From: VRUE01 sp963730315
GTDB taxonomy: Bacteria > Actinomycetota > Thermoleophilia > Solirubrobacterales > 70-9
Assembly (NCBI GenBank): GCA_963730315.1
Contig: CAVSRD010000005.1
Location: forward strand, 310,001-374,000
Direction: 5' to 3'
Length of the DNA: 64,000 nucleotides
Program-made: the position numbers and the translations under genes
Shown here: positions 9,062 to 17,297 of the stretch, piece by piece
How positions within the stretch are numbered: position 1 is the stretch's first letter
Layout of the letters: the number at the start of each line of letters is the position of its first letter
The notes under the pieces: generated by a model
The model's database searches: none
The model's input: the letters and a program-made list of their open reading frames with translations, nothing else
What the model was told of the DNA's origin: nothing

Positions 9062-10858
9062 TCAATGCCCCGCCAGGCCCGGCTTGTGCAGAGCGATACC
9101 CAGGTCCCGCAGCTGGATCTGGTCGACCGGGGCGGGGGCGCCGGTCAGCGCGTCGGCGCCCGAAGCGGTCTTGGGAAAGGCGATCACGTCGCGAATCGAA
9201 TCGGCGCTCGCGATTCGCTGGACGATCCGGTCGAGCCCGTAGGCGATGCCGCCGTGCGGCGGGGCGCCGTAGCGAAGCGCCTCGAGCAGGAAGCCGAAGC
9301 GCGCCTCCGCCTCCCCGGGATCGATCCCGAGCGCCGCGAAGACCTGCTGTTGCTGCTCGGCGGTGTGGATGCGGATCGAGCCGCCGCCCATCTCCTGTCC
9401 GTTCCAGACCAGGTCGTAGGCGAGCGCGCGCGCCTCGCCGGGCCGCTCGGGGTCGAAGTCGCCCGCCGGCGCGGTGAAGGGATGGTGCAGCGCGTCCCAG
9501 CGATCCTCGCCCGGGTTCCACTCCATCAGCGGCCAGTCGACGATCCAGACGAGGCGGTCCTCGCCCGCCGCGATCAGCTCGAAGCGCTCGGCCAGCTCTA
9601 CCCGGAGCTGGCCGAGCACCGCGTCGGCGACGCGCCGCCGATCGGCGACCAGCAGCAGCAAATCCCCCTGCTCGGCGCCGAGCAGCTGGTTGAGGGCACG
9701 CAGCTCCTCCGCGCTGAGGAACTTGGCGGTCGGCGAGCGCCAGCCCTCGCCCTCGCGAAACGCCCAGACCAGCCCCTTCGCCCCCAACTCCTGGGCACGG
9801 GCGATAAGGCCGTCCAGCTCCGAGCGCGGCAGCTCCCGTCGGCCCGCGTTCAGCCCCCGCACCACCCCCCCGGATTCGATCGCCGAGCGGAAGACCTTGA
9901 ACTCGGTCTCGGCCAGGTCCTCGGACAGGTCGACCAGCTCGAGGCCGAAGCGCATGTCCGGACGGTCGGTGCCGAAGCGGTCCATCGCGTCGTCGTAGCC
10001 GAGCCGCTCAATCGGCGGGTCGACCCCCGGCCCGCCAGTCCGCGCGAAGACGTGCGCCAGGAGCCGCTCGTTCAGCTCGATCACGTCGTCGACTCCGACG
10101 AACGACATCTCGAGGTCGAGCTGGGTGAAGTCGGGCTGGCGGTCGGCACGCAGGTCCTCGTCGCGGAAGCAGCGGGCGATCTGGTAGTAGCGCTCGAAGC
10201 CGGCGACCATCAGCAGCTGCTTGAACAGCTGCGGCGACTGCGGCAGCGCGTAGAAGGAGCCCCGTTGGAGGCGACTTGGGACGAGGAAGTCGCGGGCGCC
10301 CTCGGGGGTGGAGCGGGTCAGCACCGGCGTCTCGATGTCGAGGAAGCCCTCGCGGTCGAGGAACTCGCGCATCGCCGCCGTCACCCGGTGGCGCAGCACC
10401 AGCGCCTCGCGCATCTGCTCTCGGCGAAGGTCGAGGTAGCGGTGGCGCAGGCGGGCGTCCTCGCCGACCTCGCCGGAGAAGCCCTCGATCTGGAAGGGGG
10501 GCGTCTCGGCGTCGGCGAGCAGCTCTGCGGCGCGGACGCTCAGCTCGAACTCGCCGGTCGGCAGCTCCGGGTTGACGGTCTCCTCGGAGCGGCGCGTCAC
10601 GCTGCCGGCGGCGCTCAGCACGTCCTCGGCGCGCAGCCGGTGCGCGAGCTGGAAAGCCTCGCCCGAGGAGTCGGGGTGGAAGACGAGCTGGACGATCCCG
10701 GTGCGGTCGCGCAGGTCGATGAAGATCAGGCCGCCATGGTCGCGACGGCGGTGGACCCAGCCGGCGACCCGGGCCTCGGATCCGACCAGCTCGCCGAGCA
10801 CCTGGCCGCACCAGGTGTCGCGGTAGCGGTTTGGGCTGGGTGCCGGCAGCTCGCTCAC
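9062..10858 (-). CDS. aspS: aspartyl-tRNA synthetase
   Basis: Class IIb synthetase charging tRNA-Asp (and perhaps tRNA-Asn in organisms using the Asn amidotransferase route, not decidable here). The 598 residues comprise the N-terminal OB-fold anticodon-binding domain (WVHRRRDHGGLIFIDLRDR), motif 2 (RCFRDEDLRADRQPDFTQLD), the bacterial GAD insertion and motif 3 (GIAYGLDRIV). It starts with GTG at 10858, overlapping the hisS TGA (GTGA), so the two synthetases are translationally coupled. Length is normal for bacterial AspRS. Confidence 0.97.
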   Translation of the reverse strand: MSELPAPSPNRYRDTWCGQVLGELVGSEARVAGWVHRRRDHGGLIFIDLRDRTGIVQLVFHPDSSGEAFQLAHRLRAEDVLSAAGSVTRRSEETVNPELPTGEFELSVRAAELLADAETPPFQIEGFSGEVGEDARLRHRYLDLRREQMREALVLRHRVTAAMREFLDREGFLDIETPVLTRSTPEGARDFLVPSRLQRGSFYALPQSPQLFKQLLMVAGFERYYQIARCFRDEDLRADRQPDFTQLDLEMSFVGVDDVIELNERLLAHVFARTGGPGVDPPIERLGYDDAMDRFGTDRPDMRFGLELVDLSEDLAETEFKVFRSAIESGGVVRGLNAGRRELPRSELDGLIARAQELGAKGLVWAFREGEGWRSPTAKFLSAEELRALNQLLGAEQGDLLLLVADRRRVADAVLGQLRVELAERFELIAAGEDRLVWIVDWPLMEWNPGEDRWDALHHPFTAPAGDFDPERPGEARALAYDLVWNGQEMGGGSIRIHTAEQQQQVFAALGIDPGEAEARFGFLLEALRYGAPPHGGIAYGLDRIVQRIASADSIRDVIAFPKTASGADALTGAPAPVDQIQLRDLGIALHKPGLAGH

Positions 10859-12099
10859 GATCCCGCCCGGCCGATCTCGTCGACCAGCCTTCCCGCCTCG
10901 ACCGAGCGCTGCTCGCCGCTCTCCATGTCGCGAAGCTGCGCGCTGCCGTCGGCCTCGAGGATGAGGACGCGGCGGGCGCCAATCCGGTCGGCGTGCTTGA
11001 GCTGGCCCTTAAGCCCGCGCCCTCCCAGGTCGACCTCGGCCGAGATGCCGGCGTGGCGCAGCTCGGCGACCAGGGTCATCGCCCGCCGCCGCTGACTCTC
11101 GTCGGCGACCGCGACGAAGGCGTCGCGGGGAGGCGCCCCCTCGGCCTCGCCGAGGGCAAGCAGGATGCGCTCGATCCCGGCCGCCCAGCCGACCGCCGGG
11201 GTCGGCGGCCCGCCCAGCTGCTCGATCAACCCGTCGTAGCGACCGCCGCCGCCGACCTCCGACTGCGCGCCCAGCTCCTCGCAGACGAAGGAGAAGATGG
11301 TCCGCGTGTAGTAGTCGAGGCCGCGAACCAGGGTGGCGTCGATCGTGTAGGCGATCCCGGCCGCATCGAGCAGTTCGCGCACCTCGGCGAAGTGCCGGGC
11401 GTCCTCGCCGTCGAGGCGCTCGACCAGCGTCGGGGCGCTCGCCATCGCGGCCTGCGTCGCCTCGTCGTCGGCATCGAAGGCCCGCAGCGGGTTCAGGTCG
11501 ATCCGCTCGCGCACCTCCTTCGACAGCTCGTCTTCGTGGCTGCGCAGGTAGGCCCTCAGGTCGTCCAGGTAGGCGCGACGCAAGCCCGGCGAGCCGAGGC
11601 TGCCGAGCCGCAGCTCGACCCCCGGCACGCCCAGCTCTCCGAGCAGGTCGGAGAGCAGCATGATCGCCTCGGCGTCGGCCAGCGGGGAGTCGGTGCCGAT
11701 CGCCTCGACGCCGATCTGGTGGAACTGGCGGAAGCGGCCCGCCTGAGGGCGCTCGTGGCGGAAGAAGGGCCCCGAGTAGCAGAGCTTGACGGGCTGCGCG
11801 AGCTTGTGCATGCCGTGCTCCAGGTAGGCGCGGCAGATCGGCGCGGTGCCCTCGGGCCGCAGGGTGATACTGCGTCCGCCCTTGTCTTCGAAGGTGAACA
11901 TCTCCTTGCGGACGATGTCGGTGGAGCGGCCGACGCCCCGCTCGAACAGCTCGGTGTCCTCGAAGGCGGGCGTGGCGATCCGCTCGTAGCCGGCCCGGGC
12001 GAAGATCGCCGCGGCGCCGTGCTCGATCCGCGCCCGCCCGCGGGCGTCGCCGGGCAACACGTCGAAGGTCCCCCGCGGGGCCTGATACTTGCTCGCCAC
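10855..12099 (-). CDS. hisS: histidyl-tRNA synthetase
   Basis: Class II synthetase charging tRNA-His. The 414-residue protein starts with the family signature APRGTFDVLP, carries motif 2 (RPEGTAPICRAYLEHG), the histidine-binding LVRGLDYYTRTIF block and motif 3 (GWAAGIERILLAL), then the C-terminal alpha/beta anticodon-binding domain. It starts with ATG at 12099 and is followed by aspS with a 4-bp overlap; this hisS-aspS pair is a widespread actinobacterial order. The upstream neighbour is a metallo-beta-lactamase-fold hydrolase 45 bp away on the same strand. Confidence 0.97.
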   Translation of the reverse strand: MASKYQAPRGTFDVLPGDARGRARIEHGAAAIFARAGYERIATPAFEDTELFERGVGRSTDIVRKEMFTFEDKGGRSITLRPEGTAPICRAYLEHGMHKLAQPVKLCYSGPFFRHERPQAGRFRQFHQIGVEAIGTDSPLADAEAIMLLSDLLGELGVPGVELRLGSLGSPGLRRAYLDDLRAYLRSHEDELSKEVRERIDLNPLRAFDADDEATQAAMASAPTLVERLDGEDARHFAEVRELLDAAGIAYTIDATLVRGLDYYTRTIFSFVCEELGAQSEVGGGGRYDGLIEQLGGPPTPAVGWAAGIERILLALGEAEGAPPRDAFVAVADESQRRRAMTLVAELRHAGISAEVDLGGRGLKGQLKHADRIGARRVLILEADGSAQLRDMESGEQRSVEAGRLVDEIGRAGS

Positions 12100-12144
12100 A
12101 GTGGCTGCGACCTTACCTGCGCGGGGCCGCTCCCCGGCTGTCGG

Positions 12145-12789
12145 CTAGCCCGTCAGCTCGGCCAGGAACGGGTTGCTGGCCCGCTCGGCGCCCAGTGTGG
12201 TCACTCCCATGTGCCCCGGGTAGACGCCGGTGTCCGGCGAGTGCGTCTCGACCAGGTTGCGGATCGAGCGCAGCAGCGTGGGGCCGTCGCCGCCGGGCAG
12301 GTCGACCCTTCCGACCGATCCCTGGAAGAGGACGTCGCCGGAGAACATCGCCTCCTCGTCGCGAATCGAGTAGGTGACGTGACCCGGGCTGTGACCGGGC
12401 GTGGCGATCACGTCGATCGTCATCCCCGCCAGCTCCAGCGTCTCGCCGCCCTTCACCGTCTCGTCCGCCTCGTAGCTCTCGTAGGGACCGATCCCGGGGA
12501 TCGGCACGTAGGCCATGATGTCGGCGAGGAGCGGCGTTTCCAGCTCCGGGCAGTAGACCGTGGCGCCGGTGATCGTCGCCACCTCCGAGACTGCGCCGAT
12601 GTGGTCGAAGTGGCAGTGGGTGATCAGGATCGCCTCGACTTTCACCCCCATGTCGCCGACTGTGGCGAGAATCTTGTCGTGCTCGTCGCCGGGGTCGACG
12701 ACCAGGCCGCGGCCGGAGCCTTCGCGCCGCAGCAAGAAGCAGTTCTCGGCGACAGGCCCGACGGTGACCATCTGCACGTCGAGGCTCAC
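12145..12789 (-). CDS. metallo-beta-lactamase-fold hydrolase (glyoxalase II-like)
   Basis: A 214-residue cytosolic hydrolase with the full binuclear metal signature: THCHFDH (HxHxDH), the downstream GHSPGH histidine, the bridging aspartate in SGDVLF and the final histidine in YPGHM. The overall layout is that of hydroxyacylglutathione hydrolase/glyoxalase II-like proteins, but the substrate is not predictable; actinobacterial members may act on other thiol adducts. GTG 12789 was chosen because it overlaps the preceding TGA as GTGA; a longer frame to 12834 exists. In actinobacteria such genes often lie next to hisS, as here. Confidence 0.88.
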   Translation of the reverse strand: MSLDVQMVTVGPVAENCFLLRREGSGRGLVVDPGDEHDKILATVGDMGVKVEAILITHCHFDHIGAVSEVATITGATVYCPELETPLLADIMAYVPIPGIGPYESYEADETVKGGETLELAGMTIDVIATPGHSPGHVTYSIRDEEAMFSGDVLFQGSVGRVDLPGGDGPTLLRSIRNLVETHSPDTGVYPGHMGVTTLGAERASNPFLAELTG

Positions 12790-13151
12790 TTCGGATTCCC
12801 TCCCCGGATCCGCGCCCGCTCCCGCCGTCGCCACATCATCGTGTCGATCCAGTAGCCGGCGGGGATGTAGAAGACGAGCATGAAGGCGCCGAGCCCGAGG
12901 GCGGCGGCGGGCGGGCGTTTGAAGAGCACCAGCAACAGCACGACGAAGATCGCCGCGGCGACCACGCCGCGGGTGATCGAGCTGCGCCAGGTGGGCGGGG
13001 CGTCCTTGCTCGGCGCGGTCTTGCGGCCGGCGCGGGCGCGCGCCTTCGCCTCCTCCCGGCTGCGGGGCCGGCCGGCGCGCCGCCCGGAATCCACACGGCC
13101 GCCCTGCGTGCCGCGATGCTTGCGGCGACGCCGTTTCCTCGTCTGGGCCAT
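12786..13151 (-). CDS. small basic membrane protein, unknown function
   Basis: A 121-residue protein with a strikingly basic first half (many Arg/Lys in residues 3-55) followed by two predicted membrane segments at about 62-78 and 82-103, and a basic C-terminal tail RRRERARIRGG. Both termini are predicted to be cytoplasmic. No family is recognised. The stop overlaps the start of the metallo-hydrolase (GTGA), so both are probably one transcript running into hisS-aspS. The charge pattern could mediate nucleic-acid or lipid contact, but that is a guess. Confidence 0.75.
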   Translation of the reverse strand: MAQTRKRRRRKHRGTQGGRVDSGRRAGRPRSREEAKARARAGRKTAPSKDAPPTWRSSITRGVVAAAIFVVLLLVLFKRPPAAALGLGAFMLVFYIPAGYWIDTMMWRRRERARIRGGNPK

Positions 13152-13183
13152 TCGGTGAATCTAGTACACGCGCTGGGCCGCGC

Positions 13184-14077
13184 TCACCCCGGTGACGCGA
13201 TGCGGCGCTCGATCGTGTGCAGCTCGGGGTCGAAGCCGCGGATCGGCACGTCCCCCGGGTAGCCGGCCAGCGCCGCCGCGGGGATCAGGCCGATCAGCTC
13301 GGTCTCCACCGGGCGGGCGCCGAGCGGCGCCGCCAGGGCGCGGACCCGTTCGACCACCTCGCCGAGCGGCGTCGCGACCGGGTCGTGGACGTTGATCGAG
13401 ACCTGGGCGCCGCCGCCGGCCGGCGGCAGGCCGATCGCCCGCACGCCGGGCGGGCCGCCGCCCGACTCGCGCAACCCGGCGGCGACCGCGCGGGCGAGGT
13501 CGACGTCGTCGGTGTCCAGCGCGACGTTGAAGGCGCCGAGCGGCGGGCGTGCGGTGACCAGTGTCGCGCCGGCGGTGCGGTGCGGGGCGTCCGGGCCACG
13601 GTCCGCTCGCAAGGCGCCCGACCGCATCCGCCTCCGCAGCGCGTCGAGACCGCCGTTGCGGAAGTGGGATCGCTCGGCGCGCTCGGGCTCGGTCGCCAGC
13701 TCGCCGTAGAGGAAGACGGGGACACCGAGCGAGCCGACCTCGCCGGCCAGTTCGATCGCCGCCGTCCCCGCGGCTTCGCGGTCCTCCGGGCAGCGCCAGA
13801 CGATCGGGCAGACGTCGAGCGCGCCGATCGCCGGATGGACGCCCTGATGACCGGTCATGTCGATCGAGCGGATCGCCTCGGCCGCACCGCCGGCAAGCGC
13901 CGTCCGCAGCGCGTCGGGCTCGCCGGCGAGCGTGAAGACGGTCCGGTTGTGGTCGGCGTCGGAGTGGCGATCCAGCAGCATGACGCCCTCGGAGAAAGCC
14001 TGCTGCAGAGCGGCGATCCGGGTTGCGTCGCGTCCCTCGGAGACGTTGGGGACGGCGAGGAGCGGCCCGGCAGCCAA
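13184..14077 (-). CDS. ftcD: glutamate formimidoyltransferase (FtcD N-domain type)
   Basis: Formiminotransferase transfers the formimino group of formiminoglutamate to tetrahydrofolate, the last step of one histidine-degradation route. The 297-residue protein equals the transferase domain only; the cyclodeaminase half of bifunctional enzymes is absent. Landmarks: VPNVSEGRD at 8-16, the catalytic region around DADHNRTVFTLAG (about 41-53) and GHQGVHPAIGALDVCP (about 76-91). The start is TTG 14077, four bases after the stop of the upstream peptidase, because the conserved N-terminus leaves no later start. No other histidine-utilisation gene is in the window. Confidence 0.87.
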   Translation of the reverse strand: MAAGPLLAVPNVSEGRDATRIAALQQAFSEGVMLLDRHSDADHNRTVFTLAGEPDALRTALAGGAAEAIRSIDMTGHQGVHPAIGALDVCPIVWRCPEDREAAGTAAIELAGEVGSLGVPVFLYGELATEPERAERSHFRNGGLDALRRRMRSGALRADRGPDAPHRTAGATLVTARPPLGAFNVALDTDDVDLARAVAAGLRESGGGPPGVRAIGLPPAGGGAQVSINVHDPVATPLGEVVERVRALAAPLGARPVETELIGLIPAAALAGYPGDVPIRGFDPELHTIERRIASPG

Positions 14078-14080
14078 GGC

Positions 14081-15037
14081 TCAGATGGCCAGCTTGCCGG
14101 CCCGCACGATCGTCTCGCCGTCGACCTCGACGGTCGGCTCGAGGATCACGCAGTCGAGGTGCACCTCCACCTGGACCGTACCGCCGATCGCGGCAGAGGC
14201 ACCGAAGGCGACGTGGGCCGAGCCGAGGATCTTCTCGTCCTCGAGGACGCTCCCGGTGAGCATCGCCTTTTCGTTGGTGCCGATCCCCAGCTCGGCGAGG
14301 TTGAAGCCCTCCAACCCCCCCTCCTCCTCGAGCGTGTTCATGAGCCGCGCCCCGTCGGGGCCGCTGGCGGCCGTGAGCAGGCCCTCCTCGACGTCGAGCT
14401 TGACCGGTGTCACCACCTTGCCGATCCCGGCGATCGAGCCGTCGACGATCAGGCTGCCCTCGCCGGTGCCCTCGACCGGGGCGATGAATGCCTCGCCGCA
14501 GGGGATGTTGCCGAATGCGCCCCGTTTGTTGAGCTGGCCCGCGTCGACGATCGCCGTCCGGTCTTCGAGCCCCATCCTCAGGTCGCTGCCGCGGGCGCAG
14601 GTGATCCGCGCCTCGCCGCCGGCGCCGAGAGCGCGACCGAGCTGGGCGCCCCGTTTGCGCAGCAGCGACATGTCGGCGCCCATCACGCGGGCAAGCATCT
14701 CGCCGGTCAGGCCCGGCATCGAGGCGACCCGGGCGCCCGCATCGCTGGCCGCCCTGCGGGCCTCGGTGTGCGAGATCGACTGGAGGGTCGGCGCCAGGAC
14801 GATGTCCGCCGCGAGCATCGCCGCGGCGACCGTCGCCGGCGGCTCGGCGGCGTGCGAGTCGCGCTCCGAAATGACCGCAAGGGTCGCCTCGCCGCCCTCG
14901 CCCTGCGCGTTGATCCGCATCAGGTCGCCCAGCTCCTCGGTGACCGGATTGCAGATGACGAGCACTTCATCGGAGGGCTCCAGTCCCATGCACTCCTTGA
15001 TCACGGTGCCCACCGCCTTATCCAGTGCCCCCGACAT
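14081..15037 (-). CDS. M29-type metallo-aminopeptidase-like protein
   Basis: A 318-residue protein resembling the thermophilic aminopeptidase (M29, AmpS/AmpT) group. Candidate metal ligands are in the family order: the glutamate of CGEAF, the glutamate of AELGIGTN, the histidine of GSAHVAFG and the H/D pair of VHLDCVI near the C-terminus. M29 enzymes release N-terminal residues from peptides and are cytosolic. It is shorter than classical members of about 410 residues, so it belongs to a compact subgroup. It is followed immediately by ftcD, likely co-transcribed. The peptide substrate is unknown. Confidence 0.75.
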   Translation of the reverse strand: MSGALDKAVGTVIKECMGLEPSDEVLVICNPVTEELGDLMRINAQGEGGEATLAVISERDSHAAEPPATVAAAMLAADIVLAPTLQSISHTEARRAASDAGARVASMPGLTGEMLARVMGADMSLLRKRGAQLGRALGAGGEARITCARGSDLRMGLEDRTAIVDAGQLNKRGAFGNIPCGEAFIAPVEGTGEGSLIVDGSIAGIGKVVTPVKLDVEEGLLTAASGPDGARLMNTLEEEGGLEGFNLAELGIGTNEKAMLTGSVLEDEKILGSAHVAFGASAAIGGTVQVEVHLDCVILEPTVEVDGETIVRAGKLAI

Positions 15038-15145
15038 CGCCCACCTAAGGCTATTCGCCGCTCAAGCCCCCTGCATTGCGGCCAGCCGGCAACTTCCATG
15101 AAGCCCGGCAGAACCAGCACCCCCCTCGCTAGCATCCCCCTCCCG

Positions 15146-15219
15146 GCCGGAGTAGCTCAGCTGGTTAGAGCGGCAGAATCATAATCTGCGCGTCGGGGGT
15201 TCGAGTCCCTCCTCCGGCA
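15146..15219 (+). tRNA. tRNA-Met (CAT anticodon)
   Basis: A 74-nt cloverleaf: acceptor arms GCCGGAG (15146-15152) and CTCCGGC (15212-15218) pair perfectly, D-arm with AGCTCAGCTGGTTAGAGC, anticodon stem GCAGA/TCTGC with loop ATCATAA giving anticodon CAT, and the T-arm with GGTTCGAGTCC. CCA is not encoded. CAT may mean elongator Met, initiator Met or a lysidine-modified Ile tRNA. A perfectly paired first base pair argues against the initiator; the body looks like actinobacterial elongator tRNA-Met. Confidence 0.93.
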
Positions 15220-15222
15220 TCG

Positions 15223-16149
15223 CTAGAAGTGGCCCTCCGCCGCGACGCGCTCGATCGTCTCCCGCTCGTAGAGCGGTAGCTCGCCAGTGCGCGCGGTCTG
15301 ATCGACGTAGGCCTCCATCGCCCGAACCGCCTCTGGCGCGGCGGCGGTCGACATGAACTGCGCGGCCTCGAAGCGCAGGCCGCTGGAGAGTGGCAGCGAG
15401 CCGCCCTCGTAGACCGCGCGCTTGGCGGCTGCGATCGCCGCCTTCGGCCGGGCGCCTAGCCGCCGGGCATCGGCGACGGCGGCCTCGAGCAGATCGTCGG
15501 GCGGAAGGACGCGGTCGACGAGGCCGAGCTCAGCTGCCTGCTCGGGACTCATGGGGGAGCCCTCGAGGACGACCCGCAGGGCCTTCGCGCTGCCCAGCAT
15601 GCGGCTGAGGCGCTGCGTTCCACCGCCGCCCGGCGGAAAGGCGAGGAAGATCTCCGGTTGGCCGATGCCGTGATCGCCGGCGGCCATCAGGCGCAGGTCG
15701 CAGGCCAGCGCCAGCTCGCAGCCTCCGCCCTGCGCCGAGCCGTTGATCGCGGCCACGAAGACGGCTCCGCAGCGGTTCATCCGCAGCAGGATCTCCTGGA
15801 AGCGCCCGATCTCGACGAGGCCCGCCAGGGGGGTTCGCAGCAGCCCTCGGTCGGCACCCGGAATCCGCCGCGCCGCCGCCACGGTGCGAAGCGAGGCACC
15901 GGCGAAACCGGCTCCCACCGCGGGACTGGACCGCGATCCGGCGAGGATCTCGCCGACGTCGTAGTGGGCGACGAACCTCTCGGGGTGCGAACCGGTGAGA
16001 ACGACGGCATCGACTCGGTCGTCCTCCTCGGCGCGCGCGACGACCCCTTCCAGCGCCTCGACCGAGCCGCGATCGAGCAGCCCGTGCGGTGGGTTGTCGA
16101 AACTGCCGATCAGGACGGCGCCGCGCTGCTCGATGGTGATGGTGCCCAT
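15223..16149 (-). CDS. enoyl-CoA hydratase/isomerase (crotonase) family protein
   Basis: A 308-residue crotonase-fold protein. It shows the oxyanion-hole block NGSAQGGGCELALACDLRLMA and the PEIFLAFPPGGGGTQRLSR block, whose glutamate matches the first catalytic Glu of crotonase. Aligned to the next helix, the second catalytic Glu (rat E164) falls on Arg in KALRVVLEG, so simple hydratase activity is doubtful; isomerase or another acyl-CoA reaction is possible. The protein is about 45 residues longer than usual, with an insert after HYDVGEIL. ATG 16149 has a strong AGGAGG-type ribosome site 8-15 nt upstream. It ends 3 bp from tRNA-Met. Confidence 0.87.
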   Translation of the reverse strand: MGTITIEQRGAVLIGSFDNPPHGLLDRGSVEALEGVVARAEEDDRVDAVVLTGSHPERFVAHYDVGEILAGSRSSPAVGAGFAGASLRTVAAARRIPGADRGLLRTPLAGLVEIGRFQEILLRMNRCGAVFVAAINGSAQGGGCELALACDLRLMAAGDHGIGQPEIFLAFPPGGGGTQRLSRMLGSAKALRVVLEGSPMSPEQAAELGLVDRVLPPDDLLEAAVADARRLGARPKAAIAAAKRAVYEGGSLPLSSGLRFEAAQFMSTAAAPEAVRAMEAYVDQTARTGELPLYERETIERVAAEGHF

Positions 16150-16211
16150 GCTGCTCCCCTCCTCGGGTTTTCCTTGCATCGTACGGCCGCGATCGCGACC
16201 GCATGAGAGCG

Positions 16212-16820
16212 TCAGCTCGGCTCGCGCCACATCTCTCGTATCGGAGGCCCCCCGGCCGGCAGGTCGAAGGTTTCGGTCAGGGCGAAGCCGTTGCGCTCGT
16301 AGAGCGCCCGGTTGCGGTCGGTGCTCGCCTCGACGTGGGCCGGGTGCCCCTCGCGGTCGCAGAGCTCGAGCACCGGCGCCAGCAGGGCTCCGCCCAGGCC
16401 GCGCCCCTGCCGGCGCGGTTCGACTCCGAGGTAGTGGAGATACCAATGCCTCGGCGCCGACGGGTGGCGCCGTTCGAATCGGAGCTGGGTCCAGCTCGCC
16501 AAGGGCAGGCGGAGGCCGAAGACCTGCGTCATCGGGCGCGCCGCTCGCAGCGTCCGCGTCAACGGCACCCGCCAGCGGCCGGGGCGAGCCCACACCGCCG
16601 CGCCGCTGCCGTCCCCGGCCACCCACACCTCGCGGTGCTCGGGCACCAGGTTGCCGATTTCAGTCGCGAAGAAGGTGAGCAGGCGATCGGCCCGCGTGTC
16701 GGAATCGGGGAGCAGATGGGCCCAGGCCGGATCGGCGGCGAAGGCCAGCGCGAGCGCCTCGGCTGCGGCCTCGTGGTCGTCCTGCGTCGCAGGTCTGACG
16801 CTCGGGCGCGGCTCCAGCAT
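16212..16820 (-). CDS. GNAT-family N-acetyltransferase
   Basis: A 202-residue acetyltransferase. The acetyl-CoA-binding motif A is LGVEPRRQGRGLGGALL (about 130-146), followed by the helix and ASTDRNRALYERNGF motif B typical of GNAT enzymes that act on small molecules or protein N-termini. The first 60 residues (RPATQDDHEAAAEALALAFAADP) follow the usual beta1-alpha1-alpha2 start. The acceptor is unknown. It is divergently transcribed from the YjbQ-type gene across 47 bp, a short shared promoter region. Confidence 0.87.
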   Translation of the reverse strand: MLEPRPSVRPATQDDHEAAAEALALAFAADPAWAHLLPDSDTRADRLLTFFATEIGNLVPEHREVWVAGDGSGAAVWARPGRWRVPLTRTLRAARPMTQVFGLRLPLASWTQLRFERRHPSAPRHWYLHYLGVEPRRQGRGLGGALLAPVLELCDREGHPAHVEASTDRNRALYERNGFALTETFDLPAGGPPIREMWREPS

Positions 16821-16867
16821 CGGCCCAACATAGACCAGTTCTCGGGCGGCTCCGGTAGCGTGACGTC

Positions 16868-17284
16868 GTGGCCGCTCACACCGCGGAGCTGCGGTTCTCC
16901 ACCCGGGGGGACACCGACGTAGTCGACATCACCGGCGAGGTGGCGCGCTGTGTAGAGGAGGCCGGGGTGCAGGAGGGTCAGGCGGTCACCTTCGTCTGCG
17001 GGTCGACCGCTGCCGTCTCGACCATGGAGCACGAGCCCGGAGGGGTGCAGGACCTGCAGGCGATGCTCGAGCGGCTGATCCCGGCGGTCGGCGACTACGA
17101 GCACAACCGACTCAACGCCGACACCAACTCGCACGCTCACCAGCGGGCGACCGTGATCGGGCCCTCGGAGGCGGTGCCGGTGGTCGGCGGCCGCCTGGCG
17201 CTTGGCACCTGGCAGCAGCTGGTCCTGATCGACTTCGACGACCGGCCGCGCGAGCGGACCGTGGTCGTGCAGACGATCTCCTAG
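16868..17284 (+). CDS. YjbQ/UPF0047 family protein
   Basis: A 138-residue single-domain protein of the UPF0047 (YjbQ) family, compact cytosolic trimers for which weak thiamine-phosphate synthase activity has been reported. Family landmarks: VTFVCGSTAAVSTMEHEPG around 39-57, the NAD/HSHA-type motif DTNSHAHQRATVIGPS around 86-101, and the C-terminal GTWQQLVLIDFDDRPRER. It starts with GTG at 16868 and ends 14 bp from the convergent threonine synthase gene. The physiological substrate is not known. Confidence 0.85.
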   Translation: MAAHTAELRFSTRGDTDVVDITGEVARCVEEAGVQEGQAVTFVCGSTAAVSTMEHEPGGVQDLQAMLERLIPAVGDYEHNRLNADTNSHAHQRATVIGPSEAVPVVGGRLALGTWQQLVLIDFDDRPRERTVVVQTIS

Positions 17285-17297
17285 TAGCGGCCGGCTC

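Noticed and set aside
16150..16626. In-frame extension of the crotonase gene upstream to 16626.
   Set aside because: The added 159 residues are Arg/Pro-rich and antisense to the acetyltransferase gene; ATG 16149 has a strong ribosome site and the family N-terminus.
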